Shown here piece by piece: positions 24,919 through 32,987 of a stretch of 64,000 nt of DNA. Position numbers and translations under genes: made by a program. Every line of letters starts with the position of its first letter. Position 1 is the first letter of the stretch. The notes beneath the pieces were generated by a model. It searched no databases and was not told the DNA's origin. It was given only the letters and a program-made list of their open reading frames with translations. The stretch comes from Persicitalea jodogahamensis (GTDB lineage: Bacteria; Bacteroidota; Bacteroidia; Cytophagales; Spirosomataceae), in assembly GCF_014651615.1 (NCBI RefSeq), contig NZ_BMXF01000005.1:286455-350454 (forward strand). The letters run 5' to 3'.

Positions 24919-25890
24919 ATGAGAACGATCCAACTAGAAAAAACCGGAAATCCCGCCGAAATATTAAATGTGGTAGAAAAGCCAAAGCCTCAGCCCGCTG
25001 CGGAAGAAGTTTTGGTCAAAATAATCGCCGCTCCGGTCAACCCCTCCGACATATCATTCGTACAGGGTCGGTACGGCATCCGGCCTGAACTACCCTCGGG
25101 CGCGGGGTTTGAGGGCGTTGGCACGATAGAGGCGGCTGGTGCCGATGTGCGTCTGCCCGTTGGAAGCCGGGTGAGCTTCACGGCCATCGGCAGTTGGGGT
25201 GAGTACGCTGTCGTCAATCAGAAAGCCGCTATTCCGTTGCCGGATGCCATCCCGGATGACATGGCCGCGCAATTGTTTGTCAACCCCTTCACGGCCTGGG
25301 CCATGGTGGAAGAGTCCGGCGTTAAGGAAGGCGAATGGCTGATGATTACGGCTTGCGGCTCGGCTTACGGCAAGCTGGTGATTCAGCTATGCCGGAAAAA
25401 GGGGATCAAGACTGTCGGCACCGTCCGCCGCGACGGCCTGAACGAGGATTTGAAAAAGCTGGGACTGGACGAGGTCGTCAACACCGAGACGGAAGACTTG
25501 CCCAAGCGCGTAAATGACATTACCGGCGGAAAAGGCGTCCGCTGCGTCGTGGATTCCGTGGGGGGTACTACTACCGAAGCCGCCATGAAGTGCGTGGGAC
25601 AAGGTGGAAAAATGCTGATTTTTGGCTTGCTTAGCCAAAAGAACCCCCGCTTGGACGTGGGTCTGATGATCTTTAAAGAAATTACCATTCAGGGCTTCTG
25701 GCTTACCGAGTGGATGCGCAAGGTCGATACTCAGACCCGCAACCAAACCGCGCAGGGTGTCATTGGCTGGCTGGCCAGCGGCGAGGTAAAACTACCCGTG
25801 GAGGCTACGTACGGCCTGGACGAAATTGTGAAGGCTGTCGAACATGCCGACGCACCGGGACGCTGGGGAAAAATCCTGATAAAGCCGTAG
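24919..25890 (+). CDS. Zinc-independent MDR-family oxidoreductase (enoyl reductase/quinone oxidoreductase type)
   Basis: 323 residues. The N-terminal GroES-like domain (about 1-115) has APVNPSDISFVQGRYG and the GAGFEGVGTIEAAG turn, but no zinc-ligand cysteine pattern. The Rossmann domain (about 120-260) has an unusual nucleotide loop ACGSAYGKLVIQL in place of the common AxxGGVG. The GRYG and YxxxP features resemble mitochondrial-type 2-enoyl thioester reductases and NADPH:quinone reductases. The reaction is probably NAD(P)H-dependent reduction of an activated double bond; the substrate is unknown. It is monocistronic, and its end overlaps a bidirectional terminator. Confidence 0.85.
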   Translation: MRTIQLEKTGNPAEILNVVEKPKPQPAAEEVLVKIIAAPVNPSDISFVQGRYGIRPELPSGAGFEGVGTIEAAGADVRLPVGSRVSFTAIGSWGEYAVVNQKAAIPLPDAIPDDMAAQLFVNPFTAWAMVEESGVKEGEWLMITACGSAYGKLVIQLCRKKGIKTVGTVRRDGLNEDLKKLGLDEVVNTETEDLPKRVNDITGGKGVRCVVDSVGGTTTEAAMKCVGQGGKMLIFGLLSQKNPRLDVGLMIFKEITIQGFWLTEWMRKVDTQTRNQTAQGVIGWLASGEVKLPVEATYGLDEIVKAVEHADAPGRWGKILIKP

Positions 25891-25917
25891 AGACAGGGCA
25901 TGCCTTGTCTCTACGGC
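25884..25917. terminator. Bidirectional terminator overlapping two gene ends
   Basis: A 17-base stem (GCCGTAGAGACAGGGCA with TGCCTTGTCTCTACGGC, one G-T pair) and almost no loop. It includes the stop codon of the MDR gene and the last codons of the PL8 gene. Confidence 0.7.
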
Positions 25918-28076
25918 ATTTTCAACGCAACACTTTTACCCAAGTAAACACCCTTGGGCAGATCCACAATAAATAAAGTACTGTTTTGCTCCTGGTCTGT
26001 AACGGTACGGTAGTTATCGCCCCTCGCATTGTAAATGCCACTTACCGTTATCAGCATCCGGCTTAGTTTGCGGGAAGGATCGGCCAGAGTTAGTTCGCTG
26101 AGTCGGCCTTCCCGCATTTTTAACATCGCCATGCCTGGACTATCCAGTCGCACTTCCACGTTTGGCTGGATTTCCAGTTTTCCCGCCTGATAAAAAGCCA
26201 GTTGGGTGATGCCCAATTGGCTCTGTCGCACGGCTTGCAACGTCGGGCTATTGGAAAGGATTTCGATTGAGCGATTGCTTTGGCTGGTTTCGTTCAGTTG
26301 CTGTTCCGTTACGTCAGGAACCACAATGTACTGATAGCTGGCTCCTTCTGGCTTTTTACCGTGATCGAACCATAACGTAAACACGTCTTCACTGACCCGT
26401 TCATCGCTAATGTTTTTTTCATCGGTGATTGATGCCCAGGTACCTGTTTCGACTTGGTTGGACAGATTTACTGTGACGGGCTGGGGGAAAATATAGCCGA
26501 TTTTATCGTGATGGACCCACTTCACGTTTTGCAGAGTCCGGCTGCCTTTCGGGACATTCTGTTGTTTGCCGTCCTGCATCATCCTTACCTCGCTCCGCAT
26601 CAGTACCTGATTCAGCGTAGTAGCTACCGGAAAATTCGATTCTGCGTTGATTCCGGTACCCAGACAAACGTATTCCTCGTCAAAGAAAAACCATGATTTC
26701 TTCGCCGATAGCGGATCGTGCGGACTTTTGAAATCGAATACCACGGCACCGTACATTCCGTCGGTCACTGCGCCCACAAAATCGGTCAGGCCATCCTTCT
26801 GGATATCGTCAGGGCCGGGTAGTTGGGGTTTCTGCACGATGGTAGTTCCCGAAATCTTCTGCCAGTCGTACACGGGCCAGATATTTTGGTACTCATCGCC
26901 GCGTAGCATGAGGTAGTTGGTGCCATCGGCCCGGTGGTGGGTGGTCTTGCCCGGTCCGTTGTAGGGTACTTCCATGTTCCGGTTGCGGGTCGAGAACATT
27001 CGGACGGTTGTGTAGAAATTAGGTCGCTGAAACACAAAATGCTCGGTCTGCCAGAAGAATTTTGCAAAGGAGGCTGACGGCTTGGCTTTGCCCTTTCGGA
27101 GCCGGATTATTTCTTCCAGTTCGTCTTTACGGTAATCGGTACTCACCAGCACGCGCTCGATTTCCTGCGTACCACGTGGCTCAAAAGTACCCTTGTGGGA
27201 TATGCTGCGGTTTTGAACACTCACGTCTTTATAAACCCCATACACCGATTGCTTGTAGATTCCGTCGAGGTAGTAATCAACCAGCTGGTTGATTTTTTCT
27301 TTGGAGAAAGCGTATTGCGTACCCGCCACGTAATACGACCACTCGCCGTAGGCATTGGCGTACTTCCCGTACCCATAAGAATCAGTGTTGTTGACGCGAT
27401 CGACCCGATGGTGAAAACTGTAATCGTGCTGCATTCCCCTCTGGCCCGTCGCGAATTTCAGTTCGCCTTCGATGATTTTGATGATCTTGTCAAACTCCTG
27501 GTAGTCGCCCTGAAAAAGCAGATTCTTTGCCAGAATGCCCGCAATGACGATGCGGTCGCCACTGGGCCGGGCCCCTGAGGCGTTCATATTAGCCCGGAAA
27601 ATCATGGGTTGGGCTTTGGTCACGAGGTCTTTGGGTAGTTCGTCGCCCATCACCAGCATGAGGTTTCCCAGGTTCGTGGGGGTGGTAATCTGATTGTTGT
27701 GCCAGTTGTCGCCCACAAAATCGTTTTTTACCCAAAAGGTCAGGCCATTTTCGATAAGCGCTTTGAGTGGCTTACTTTGGTAGTACTTTGATTTTTTGGT
27801 TTTGTACGCCTTGGCCATATAGACCAGATTACTGGTGTGCCGGCCTTGCGGGAAGCCCGCCGTGCGGCTCAAGTCGTCGTAGTTGATTTCCTTAAAACTA
27901 CCATCAACGTTCATTTTGGCCATCAGATTCCCCACCGCACTGTCGTCGATTTTAGTCTCCATCAGGTCGGCCACTATGCGCTCTTTGATGATTTTGAGAT
28001 CTTTCTGGGCTTGGCATACCGAGGTCAATAAAGCAAGAACAGTTAATATCGATAGGCGGCGCATCAGGAACTTCAT
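25911..28076 (-). CDS. Polysaccharide lyase family 8 (chondroitin/hyaluronan/xanthan lyase type)
   Basis: 721 residues from ATG 28076, chosen because MKFLMRRLSILTVLALLTSVCQAQ (given here as a description of the signal peptide region, residues 1-24) follows; the open frame runs 37 codons further up. The helical toroid domain holds the candidate catalytic Asn (HNNQITTPTNLGNL) and the His/Tyr region (DYSFHHRVD then SYGYGKYANAYGEW). The central super-sandwich has NMEVPYNGPGKTTHHRADG. Family enzymes cleave uronic-acid polysaccharides by beta-elimination. The spacing between His and the GYG tyrosine is longer than I recall in characterised members, so the substrate may differ. It is 120 bases downstream of a GH16 gene on the same strand and probably periplasmic or secreted. 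Confidence 0.85.
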   Translation of the reverse strand: MKFLMRRLSILTVLALLTSVCQAQKDLKIIKERIVADLMETKIDDSAVGNLMAKMNVDGSFKEINYDDLSRTAGFPQGRHTSNLVYMAKAYKTKKSKYYQSKPLKALIENGLTFWVKNDFVGDNWHNNQITTPTNLGNLMLVMGDELPKDLVTKAQPMIFRANMNASGARPSGDRIVIAGILAKNLLFQGDYQEFDKIIKIIEGELKFATGQRGMQHDYSFHHRVDRVNNTDSYGYGKYANAYGEWSYYVAGTQYAFSKEKINQLVDYYLDGIYKQSVYGVYKDVSVQNRSISHKGTFEPRGTQEIERVLVSTDYRKDELEEIIRLRKGKAKPSASFAKFFWQTEHFVFQRPNFYTTVRMFSTRNRNMEVPYNGPGKTTHHRADGTNYLMLRGDEYQNIWPVYDWQKISGTTIVQKPQLPGPDDIQKDGLTDFVGAVTDGMYGAVVFDFKSPHDPLSAKKSWFFFDEEYVCLGTGINAESNFPVATTLNQVLMRSEVRMMQDGKQQNVPKGSRTLQNVKWVHHDKIGYIFPQPVTVNLSNQVETGTWASITDEKNISDERVSEDVFTLWFDHGKKPEGASYQYIVVPDVTEQQLNETSQSNRSIEILSNSPTLQAVRQSQLGITQLAFYQAGKLEIQPNVEVRLDSPGMAMLKMREGRLSELTLADPSRKLSRMLITVSGIYNARGDNYRTVTDQEQNSTLFIVDLPKGVYLGKSVALKMP

Positions 28077-28196
28077 GGAGCGATTTGGTTTAAAGGCGTT
28101 TAGGATTGCTTCTTGATAAAGCCTTTTTTGATTGGTTTCTATTGCGTCAGCGAGACTATTGAGATAAATAATTCTAATCTGACCCATGCCCTTGAA

Positions 28197-29006
28197 CTAC
28201 TGCTGCTGATACACCCGCACGTAGTCCACCTCAAATAGCGCCGGGAATTCTGTGGCCGCAGGATCGCCACCGTTGTCGCCGCCGATTGCCAGATTCAGAA
28301 TTACATAATGGGGCTGCCGGAAAGGATTTTTCTTATCCCCCGGATTGTAGGTTTCTTCCAGGTTCACCTCGTTCAAGAGCTGGTCGTCCACGTAGATCGC
28401 GATGCGCTGCTCATCCCAATCCATGCGCCAGACGTGGAATTTTTCCGACCACTTCGGGTCGTCAAAGGTTTCGAGGCGTTTGCGGGAATCATCCCATTTT
28501 GCCTTGTACCGCTGGCCGGAACCCCAGGCGGCGTTGGCCAGCAGCATACCCCGGTAGTACTCCATAATGTCGATTTCACCGTTATCAGGCCATTCGCCTT
28601 TCACGCCCAGCGTCCAGAAAGCGGGCCACAAACCGGGCCGGGTGTCGATACGCGCCCGCATTTCGAAGCGGCCGTACTGCCACTGCTGCCGACCGCGGGT
28701 GACCAGACTGGCTGAGGTATACTCGATATGCGGACGCCTGCTTTTCCAATTGTCGCTGTCAGGCTGGTAGTTTGGGTTGGCTTTCTGCTCCTTCCGTCCT
28801 TCGACAACCAACAGTCCGTCCCGGCAACGGGCATTGTCGGGCTGGTACCATTGCAGTTCATTATTTCGGACGAAGCCACGCTCAAACTGCCAATTTTTAG
28901 GATCGGGCGGTCCGTCGGCATCGAACTCGTCGGCCCAAACGAGTTTCCATTGGGCGTGGGTGGGGAGGGAAACACTCAGGAGAATCCAAAGGAAATATCT
29001 CGTCAT
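28197..29006 (-). CDS. Exported glycoside hydrolase family 16 (beta-glucanase type)
   Basis: 269 residues from ATG 29006, with a signal peptide ending near THAQ (residue 18). It is a single jelly-roll GH16 domain. The catalytic motif is EIDIMEYY, where the first Glu is the nucleophile and the last Glu the acid/base. GRFEMRARI, WPAFWTLG and a C-terminal FEVDYVRVYQ also match. The MEYYRG context resembles laminarinase/lichenase-like members. It hydrolyses internal beta-1,3(4)-type linkages, with the exact glycan unknown. It probably forms a two-gene unit with the PL8 lyase 120 bases downstream. No SusC/SusD pair is present in the window. Confidence 0.9.
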   Translation of the reverse strand: MTRYFLWILLSVSLPTHAQWKLVWADEFDADGPPDPKNWQFERGFVRNNELQWYQPDNARCRDGLLVVEGRKEQKANPNYQPDSDNWKSRRPHIEYTSASLVTRGRQQWQYGRFEMRARIDTRPGLWPAFWTLGVKGEWPDNGEIDIMEYYRGMLLANAAWGSGQRYKAKWDDSRKRLETFDDPKWSEKFHVWRMDWDEQRIAIYVDDQLLNEVNLEETYNPGDKKNPFRQPHYVILNLAIGGDNGGDPAATEFPALFEVDYVRVYQQQ

Positions 29007-29578
29007 GATCTGGATAATGGCTTTTCTCCAAAAGCGCATTCTCCGACAATCATACTTTTAAAGCCCAAGAACAGACAAGCTGGACAGCGATGCGGGGGAA
29101 AATGTGGCACACAGTTCTGATCTGAGTGGATATTGTTGGTTTTGGATTTTTGTCAGGATAGCTACGCATAGGTAGTTGATGACTGCGTTTCCGTTAACGT
29201 CTGCATGTTTGCTATCCTGCACTAATCTTACTGATAGTTAATGATCTAGTTAATTCCGAAAGTAGCTGTATCTTTTTTGGAAGTGGCAGAAACCGGGTTT
29301 CAAAAGTGGCATTGTAACGAAACAATATTTAGCTATACGTTTTATATATTATTTGCTAAATTTTTATAAAAATGGCACAATTTACATGTTTAAGTCTTTA
29401 AATTAGAATAAAAATTTGATATTGTATTCGAATAGAGAATATAGTTCTGTCAAGCGTAGTCAATTTTTATTACATGCTTAGTTCAGGCCTATTTCCTATC
29501 GTCCAGAAGTACAGAACCTGCCACACGCCATTGACAAAGCATATAAGAAACCTATTAATCACCTATCTACCATCTCCA
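29007..29578. other. Intergenic region upstream of gh16 and the aminotransferase
   Basis: 572 bases between divergent genes, strongly AT-rich from 29270 on. The word GTGGCA/TGGCAC recurs near 29103, 29282, 29306 and 29373, but none is followed by the TTGCA partner of a sigma-54 promoter. No small gene is supported. Confidence 0.5.
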
Positions 29579-30793
29579 ATGACTACTTTTTCCACCAACC
29601 GTCGTGATGCCCTCAAAAAAGGGCTATTGACTTTGGGCGGCCTCGCTGCCCTTCCCCAGCTCAGCGAAGCCGCCAGCCGTACCATCAACGACGGAGCCTT
29701 TGCCGATGCACCTCTTTCGCTTGACCCCGAGCTGCGGATTTTTCGCAGTCCGATGGTGCGGGAGCATTACCTGGAGGCAGCCGCTCCCCGACCCAAGATT
29801 ACCACTAAACTAAGCTCAAACGAAAATCCTTACGGTCCGCCCATGTCGGCACAGGAGGCTATCGCGGAGTCGGCCAAACGGGGTAATCGCTACGCCTGGC
29901 AGGAAATGGCCGATCTGATCGACAAGATCGCTAAGAAAGAAGGCGTGACGCCCGAACACATCATGATGGGCCCCGGCTCATCGGATTTGCTGGAAAAAAC
30001 GGCGCTGGTACTCTTCATGGACGGAGGCAACATCGTATCGGCAGATCCCTGCTACATGTCGCTGGTCAATGTAGCCAAGTCCGTTGGGGCCACCTGGAAA
30101 GCGGTACCTTGCAAAGCCGACTGGTCGCACGACCTGAAAGCGATGGAGGCTGCCATCGACAAAGACACCAAGTTGGTCTACATCTGCAATCCCAATAACC
30201 CGACGGGTAGCCTTACTTCGGGCAAAGAACTGCTGGATTTCTGCTCGCGCGTATCGGAGAAAGTACCCATTTTTGTGGATGAGGCGTATATCGAACTGGC
30301 CGTAGGAGGCGATACCCAAAGCATGAATACCCTGCTGGCGCAGAATAAAAATGTGATCATTGCCCGTACCTTCTCTAAAATTATGGGAATGGCCGGTATC
30401 CGGGTAGGCTATATGGCCGCGCAGCCCGAGTTTCTGAAAAAAATCCAGAAGATTACCCGCGGCGGAATGGGGGTATCGTACACTTCCATCTTTGCGGCCA
30501 ACGCCAGCATGGACGACATGGCTTTTCAGGACACTACCCGCAAACTCAACCACGAGGCCAAGCAGTTCCTGTATGCCAATCTGGATAAGATGGGGTATAA
30601 GTACATCCCGTCCTACACCAATTTCGTGATTTTCCCGATTAACATTCCGGGTAAGGAGTTGTTGGGTAAAATGACGGCCAAGGGTATTGGGGTAAAAGCG
30701 TATGACATACAGGACAAGCCCTGGTGCCGGGTCAGCATCGGTACTATGGATGAGATGAAACTTTTTGTGGATGCTTTGCAGGAAGTGAGCTAA
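29579..30793 (+). CDS. HisC-like PLP aminotransferase with a Tat signal
   Basis: 404 residues from ATG 29579; an earlier in-frame ATG at 29474 would place 35 residues before the signal. The N-terminus has a twin-arginine motif (TNRRDALKKG, R8-R9) and a hydrophobic segment to about residue 31. The rest is a fold-type I aminotransferase of the histidinol-phosphate family: LSSNENPYGPP, N208 in NPNNPTGS, D234 and Y237 (VDEAYIEL), the PLP lysine K267 (TFSKIMGMAGIRVGY), and a C-terminal Arg in WCRVSIGT. HisC uses L-glutamate and imidazole-acetol phosphate. The export signal makes a biosynthetic role unlikely, so the true substrate is unknown. It is followed by its own terminator. Confidence 0.87.
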   Translation: MTTFSTNRRDALKKGLLTLGGLAALPQLSEAASRTINDGAFADAPLSLDPELRIFRSPMVREHYLEAAAPRPKITTKLSSNENPYGPPMSAQEAIAESAKRGNRYAWQEMADLIDKIAKKEGVTPEHIMMGPGSSDLLEKTALVLFMDGGNIVSADPCYMSLVNVAKSVGATWKAVPCKADWSHDLKAMEAAIDKDTKLVYICNPNNPTGSLTSGKELLDFCSRVSEKVPIFVDEAYIELAVGGDTQSMNTLLAQNKNVIIARTFSKIMGMAGIRVGYMAAQPEFLKKIQKITRGGMGVSYTSIFAANASMDDMAFQDTTRKLNHEAKQFLYANLDKMGYKYIPSYTNFVIFPINIPGKELLGKMTAKGIGVKAYDIQDKPWCRVSIGTMDEMKLFVDALQEVS

Positions 30794-30820
30794 AATTACG
30801 TCATTCTCTTTTTTCTTACA

Positions 30821-30845
30821 GCCGCTATCGGGATACGATAGCGGC
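30821..30845 (+). terminator. Terminator of the aminotransferase gene
   Basis: A 10-base perfect stem (GCCGCTATCG with CGATAGCGGC) with a 5-base loop, followed by GTTTTTTTT. Confidence 0.85.
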
Positions 30846-30933
30846 GTTTTTTTTATATTGGGCTGTGTCGCCGCTTTTCCAGTTTTGCTCACGGAGAAGC
30901 TGGAAGAGAATTACAAACTTGAACGGTTTTGAA

Positions 30934-31443
30934 ATGCACCTCCAAAAACCAGCCAGTTACTGGGTAGATAAGTACCAGATGCAACCCCATCCTGAGGGTG
31001 GGTACTTTGTAGAAACCTACCGCGCGGCGGAGCAAATTCCGCACGCGGCATTGCCAGAACGGTTTGGTGGCAGTCGGTCGTTTAGTACGGCGATTTATTT
31101 TCTACTGGAAGGCCATCATTTCTCGGCGCTGCACCGCATTCAGTCCGATGAGGTCTGGCACTTTTACGCGGGTGATCCGCTGGAAGTATTCGTTATTCAT
31201 CCCGAAAGCGGCGCGCTGGAAATCATTCGCCTTGGCCCCGACCCCGAAGCAGGCGAAGTGTTTCAGGCCGTGGTACCTGCCGGTACCTGGTTCGGCTCCC
31301 GGCCCGTGGCGGGCGCGGCCTATTCGCTGGTGGGTTGCACGGTGGCACCGGGCTTCGATTTCGCGGATTTTGAACTGGCCGAGCGCGAGACGTTGCTGGC
31401 GCAGTTTCCGCAGCATCGGGTGGTGGTGGAAGGGCTGACTTAA
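30934..31443 (+). CDS. DUF985 cupin protein
   Basis: 169 residues from ATG 30934; the upstream extension of 23 codons is not family-like. It is a single beta-barrel cupin of the DUF985 (YML079w-like) type: ASYWVDKYQMQPHPEGGYF at the start, IYFLLEGHHFSALHRIQSDE with W-HFYAGDPLEVFV in the first half, and VPAGTWFGSRPV in the second. Family members bind small molecules or metals and some are proposed sugar epimerases, but no reaction is established. It is cytoplasmic, without a signal peptide, and is separated from the aminotransferase by a terminator, so probably transcribed alone. Confidence 0.85.
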   Translation: MHLQKPASYWVDKYQMQPHPEGGYFVETYRAAEQIPHAALPERFGGSRSFSTAIYFLLEGHHFSALHRIQSDEVWHFYAGDPLEVFVIHPESGALEIIRLGPDPEAGEVFQAVVPAGTWFGSRPVAGAAYSLVGCTVAPGFDFADFELAERETLLAQFPQHRVVVEGLT

Positions 31444-31493
31444 ACGGTATTTCGCCAGTACGCATTCTTTCCGAGGTTAGCAGAATATAAAGC

Positions 31494-31528
31494 AAGCAAG
31501 CCCGGCTCAAATGAGCCGGGCTTACTTG
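31494..31528. terminator. Bidirectional terminator
   Basis: A 12-base perfect stem (AAGCCCGGCTCA with TGAGCCGGGCTT) with a 2-base loop, extended by partial pairing. It lies between the convergent cupin and M43 protease genes. Confidence 0.8.
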
Positions 31529-31552
31529 CTAACAGTCAAATGTCTTCTGCTA

Positions 31553-32644
31553 TTAGGGAGTAACACTCACGAAATCAGCGCGCGGACCACCCGGCGCAAA
31601 GATCGCGCGTGAACGCTCTTTCTGTCCGGTAGAGAACATGTACATGCACCCATCATATGTGTAGTCCATATAGTTCATCGTCATGTTACTGCTGTTGCAG
31701 CGAACGGTGGGATAGGCAGGACAGCCGTAATTGGGGCCATCAGACATAGGAGTGTCCGAAACGTAGTCGTCCACGCCACAACCGCCATCTCCCCAGATGT
31801 GACGCAGATTCAGCCAGTGGCCAATTTCGTGCGTAGCCGTGCGTCCCAAGTCATAGGGAGCCGACAGATAAAAGTTGCTCCCCAACGCACTGCTGCCGAA
31901 ATATTCGGGGCCGATTACGACTCCATCCGTACTAGCCGACCCGCCAGGAAACTGGGCGTATCCCAGAATACCTCCGCCGATGTTGCATACCCATATATTC
32001 AGGTAGCCGGGTACCGGATTGGAGCCACCGCGCTTACTATTTTTCACAGCATCGTTGGTACCCCATGACGATTTAGAAGACGCCTTCCGAATCAAATTAT
32101 TGGTGTTCCAGGAATACTGGATGTTGAAATCAGCGATCAGTGAAGCAAACTCAGACGGCGTACTATTCTTGTCGCTGTTTTGAGCCCTGAAATCTTTATT
32201 CAGGACGTCGATCTGTGATTGGATTTGCGCGTTGCTAATGTTCTGTTGGCTCGTGCTATAAATCACGTGTACATAGACCGGAATCGTAATGGTAGTGGCC
32301 GGATCAGTGGTTCCGCCGCCGCCTGTACCACCGCCGCCGCCGTTTCCGGGTTTACCATTTCCATTACCCGGCTTCTCATTACCGCTATTTCCTTTCTGCA
32401 TGGAAAGAAACCGTTGCGTGTGAGCTTCAATAGCTTCCATACTGCGGGCTAGTCCGGGATTTTCGGCTAGTTTGTCGGACAATACTCTCATCGTCGCGCA
32501 TCGATCTTCGGCACCTGGCTGACCAATGCGGGCCGATGAGTTTCTTTGGGGCTGCATCGCCTCATCGTTCAGGTGGCTTTCGGAGCAGGCTACCACGAAG
32601 GTCATAGACGCTGCCACAAATAATGCTTTGTACACGGGTTTCAT
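31553..32644 (-). CDS. M43 (pappalysin-type) zinc metalloprotease, lipoprotein
   Basis: 363 residues from ATG 32644. The lipobox ends at C20 (TFVVAC). A Gly/Asn/Lys-rich linker (about 85-115) precedes the catalytic domain. The zinc site is HEIGHWLNLRHIWGD, a metzincin HExxHxxNxxH in which the usual Gly is Asn, as in many Bacteroidota M43 proteins. The Met-turn MTMNYMDYT and disulfide-type cysteines (GGCGVDDYV, YGCPAYPTVRC) follow. There is no T9SS tail, so surface anchoring would be by lipid. Its probable role is extracellular protein degradation. Gene order gives no partner. Confidence 0.88.
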   Translation of the reverse strand: MKPVYKALFVAASMTFVVACSESHLNDEAMQPQRNSSARIGQPGAEDRCATMRVLSDKLAENPGLARSMEAIEAHTQRFLSMQKGNSGNEKPGNGNGKPGNGGGGGTGGGGTTDPATTITIPVYVHVIYSTSQQNISNAQIQSQIDVLNKDFRAQNSDKNSTPSEFASLIADFNIQYSWNTNNLIRKASSKSSWGTNDAVKNSKRGGSNPVPGYLNIWVCNIGGGILGYAQFPGGSASTDGVVIGPEYFGSSALGSNFYLSAPYDLGRTATHEIGHWLNLRHIWGDGGCGVDDYVSDTPMSDGPNYGCPAYPTVRCNSSNMTMNYMDYTYDGCMYMFSTGQKERSRAIFAPGGPRADFVSVTP

Positions 32645-32987
32645 CAGGTTGTCAAGGTTAGTGATGATGCAATTAAACAATTAATCAAAACAAGTAACCA
32701 TAATGAAAAAAATATTTTTTTTACCTCAAATAAGAGGATCATGGCGATGTGTATTTTATCACAATGACGAACCGAATCACCGCGCCGCTGTTACGCCTAT
32801 GCAAAAGACAACAAGAGCTATTCAGCCGTTTCCAACTGCACGGAATCCGAGATTTACTACGCCGCCTTTCCAACATACTCCTTTCCCTCTTCCCGCTGAT
32901 TACAAACAGCCGCTACCCCTGCGCAAGTCATACTATCTGGGGTACGATTATTTTATACCTGATTGCCTGTTCACAAGATAGAAGGCA
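32645..32987. other. Divergent intergenic region with conflicting small frames
   Basis: 343 bases between the M43 protease and the cryptochrome gene. A 92-codon frame (32703-32981) ends 6 bases before the cryptochrome ATG, and a different frame opens at 32749. They overlap and neither has a recognisable domain, so I call neither. Confidence 0.4.

Noticed and set aside
29100..29380. Repeated TGGCA(C) words suggesting a sigma-54 promoter
   Set aside because: None is followed at the correct distance by TTGCA/T, so the -12 element is missing.
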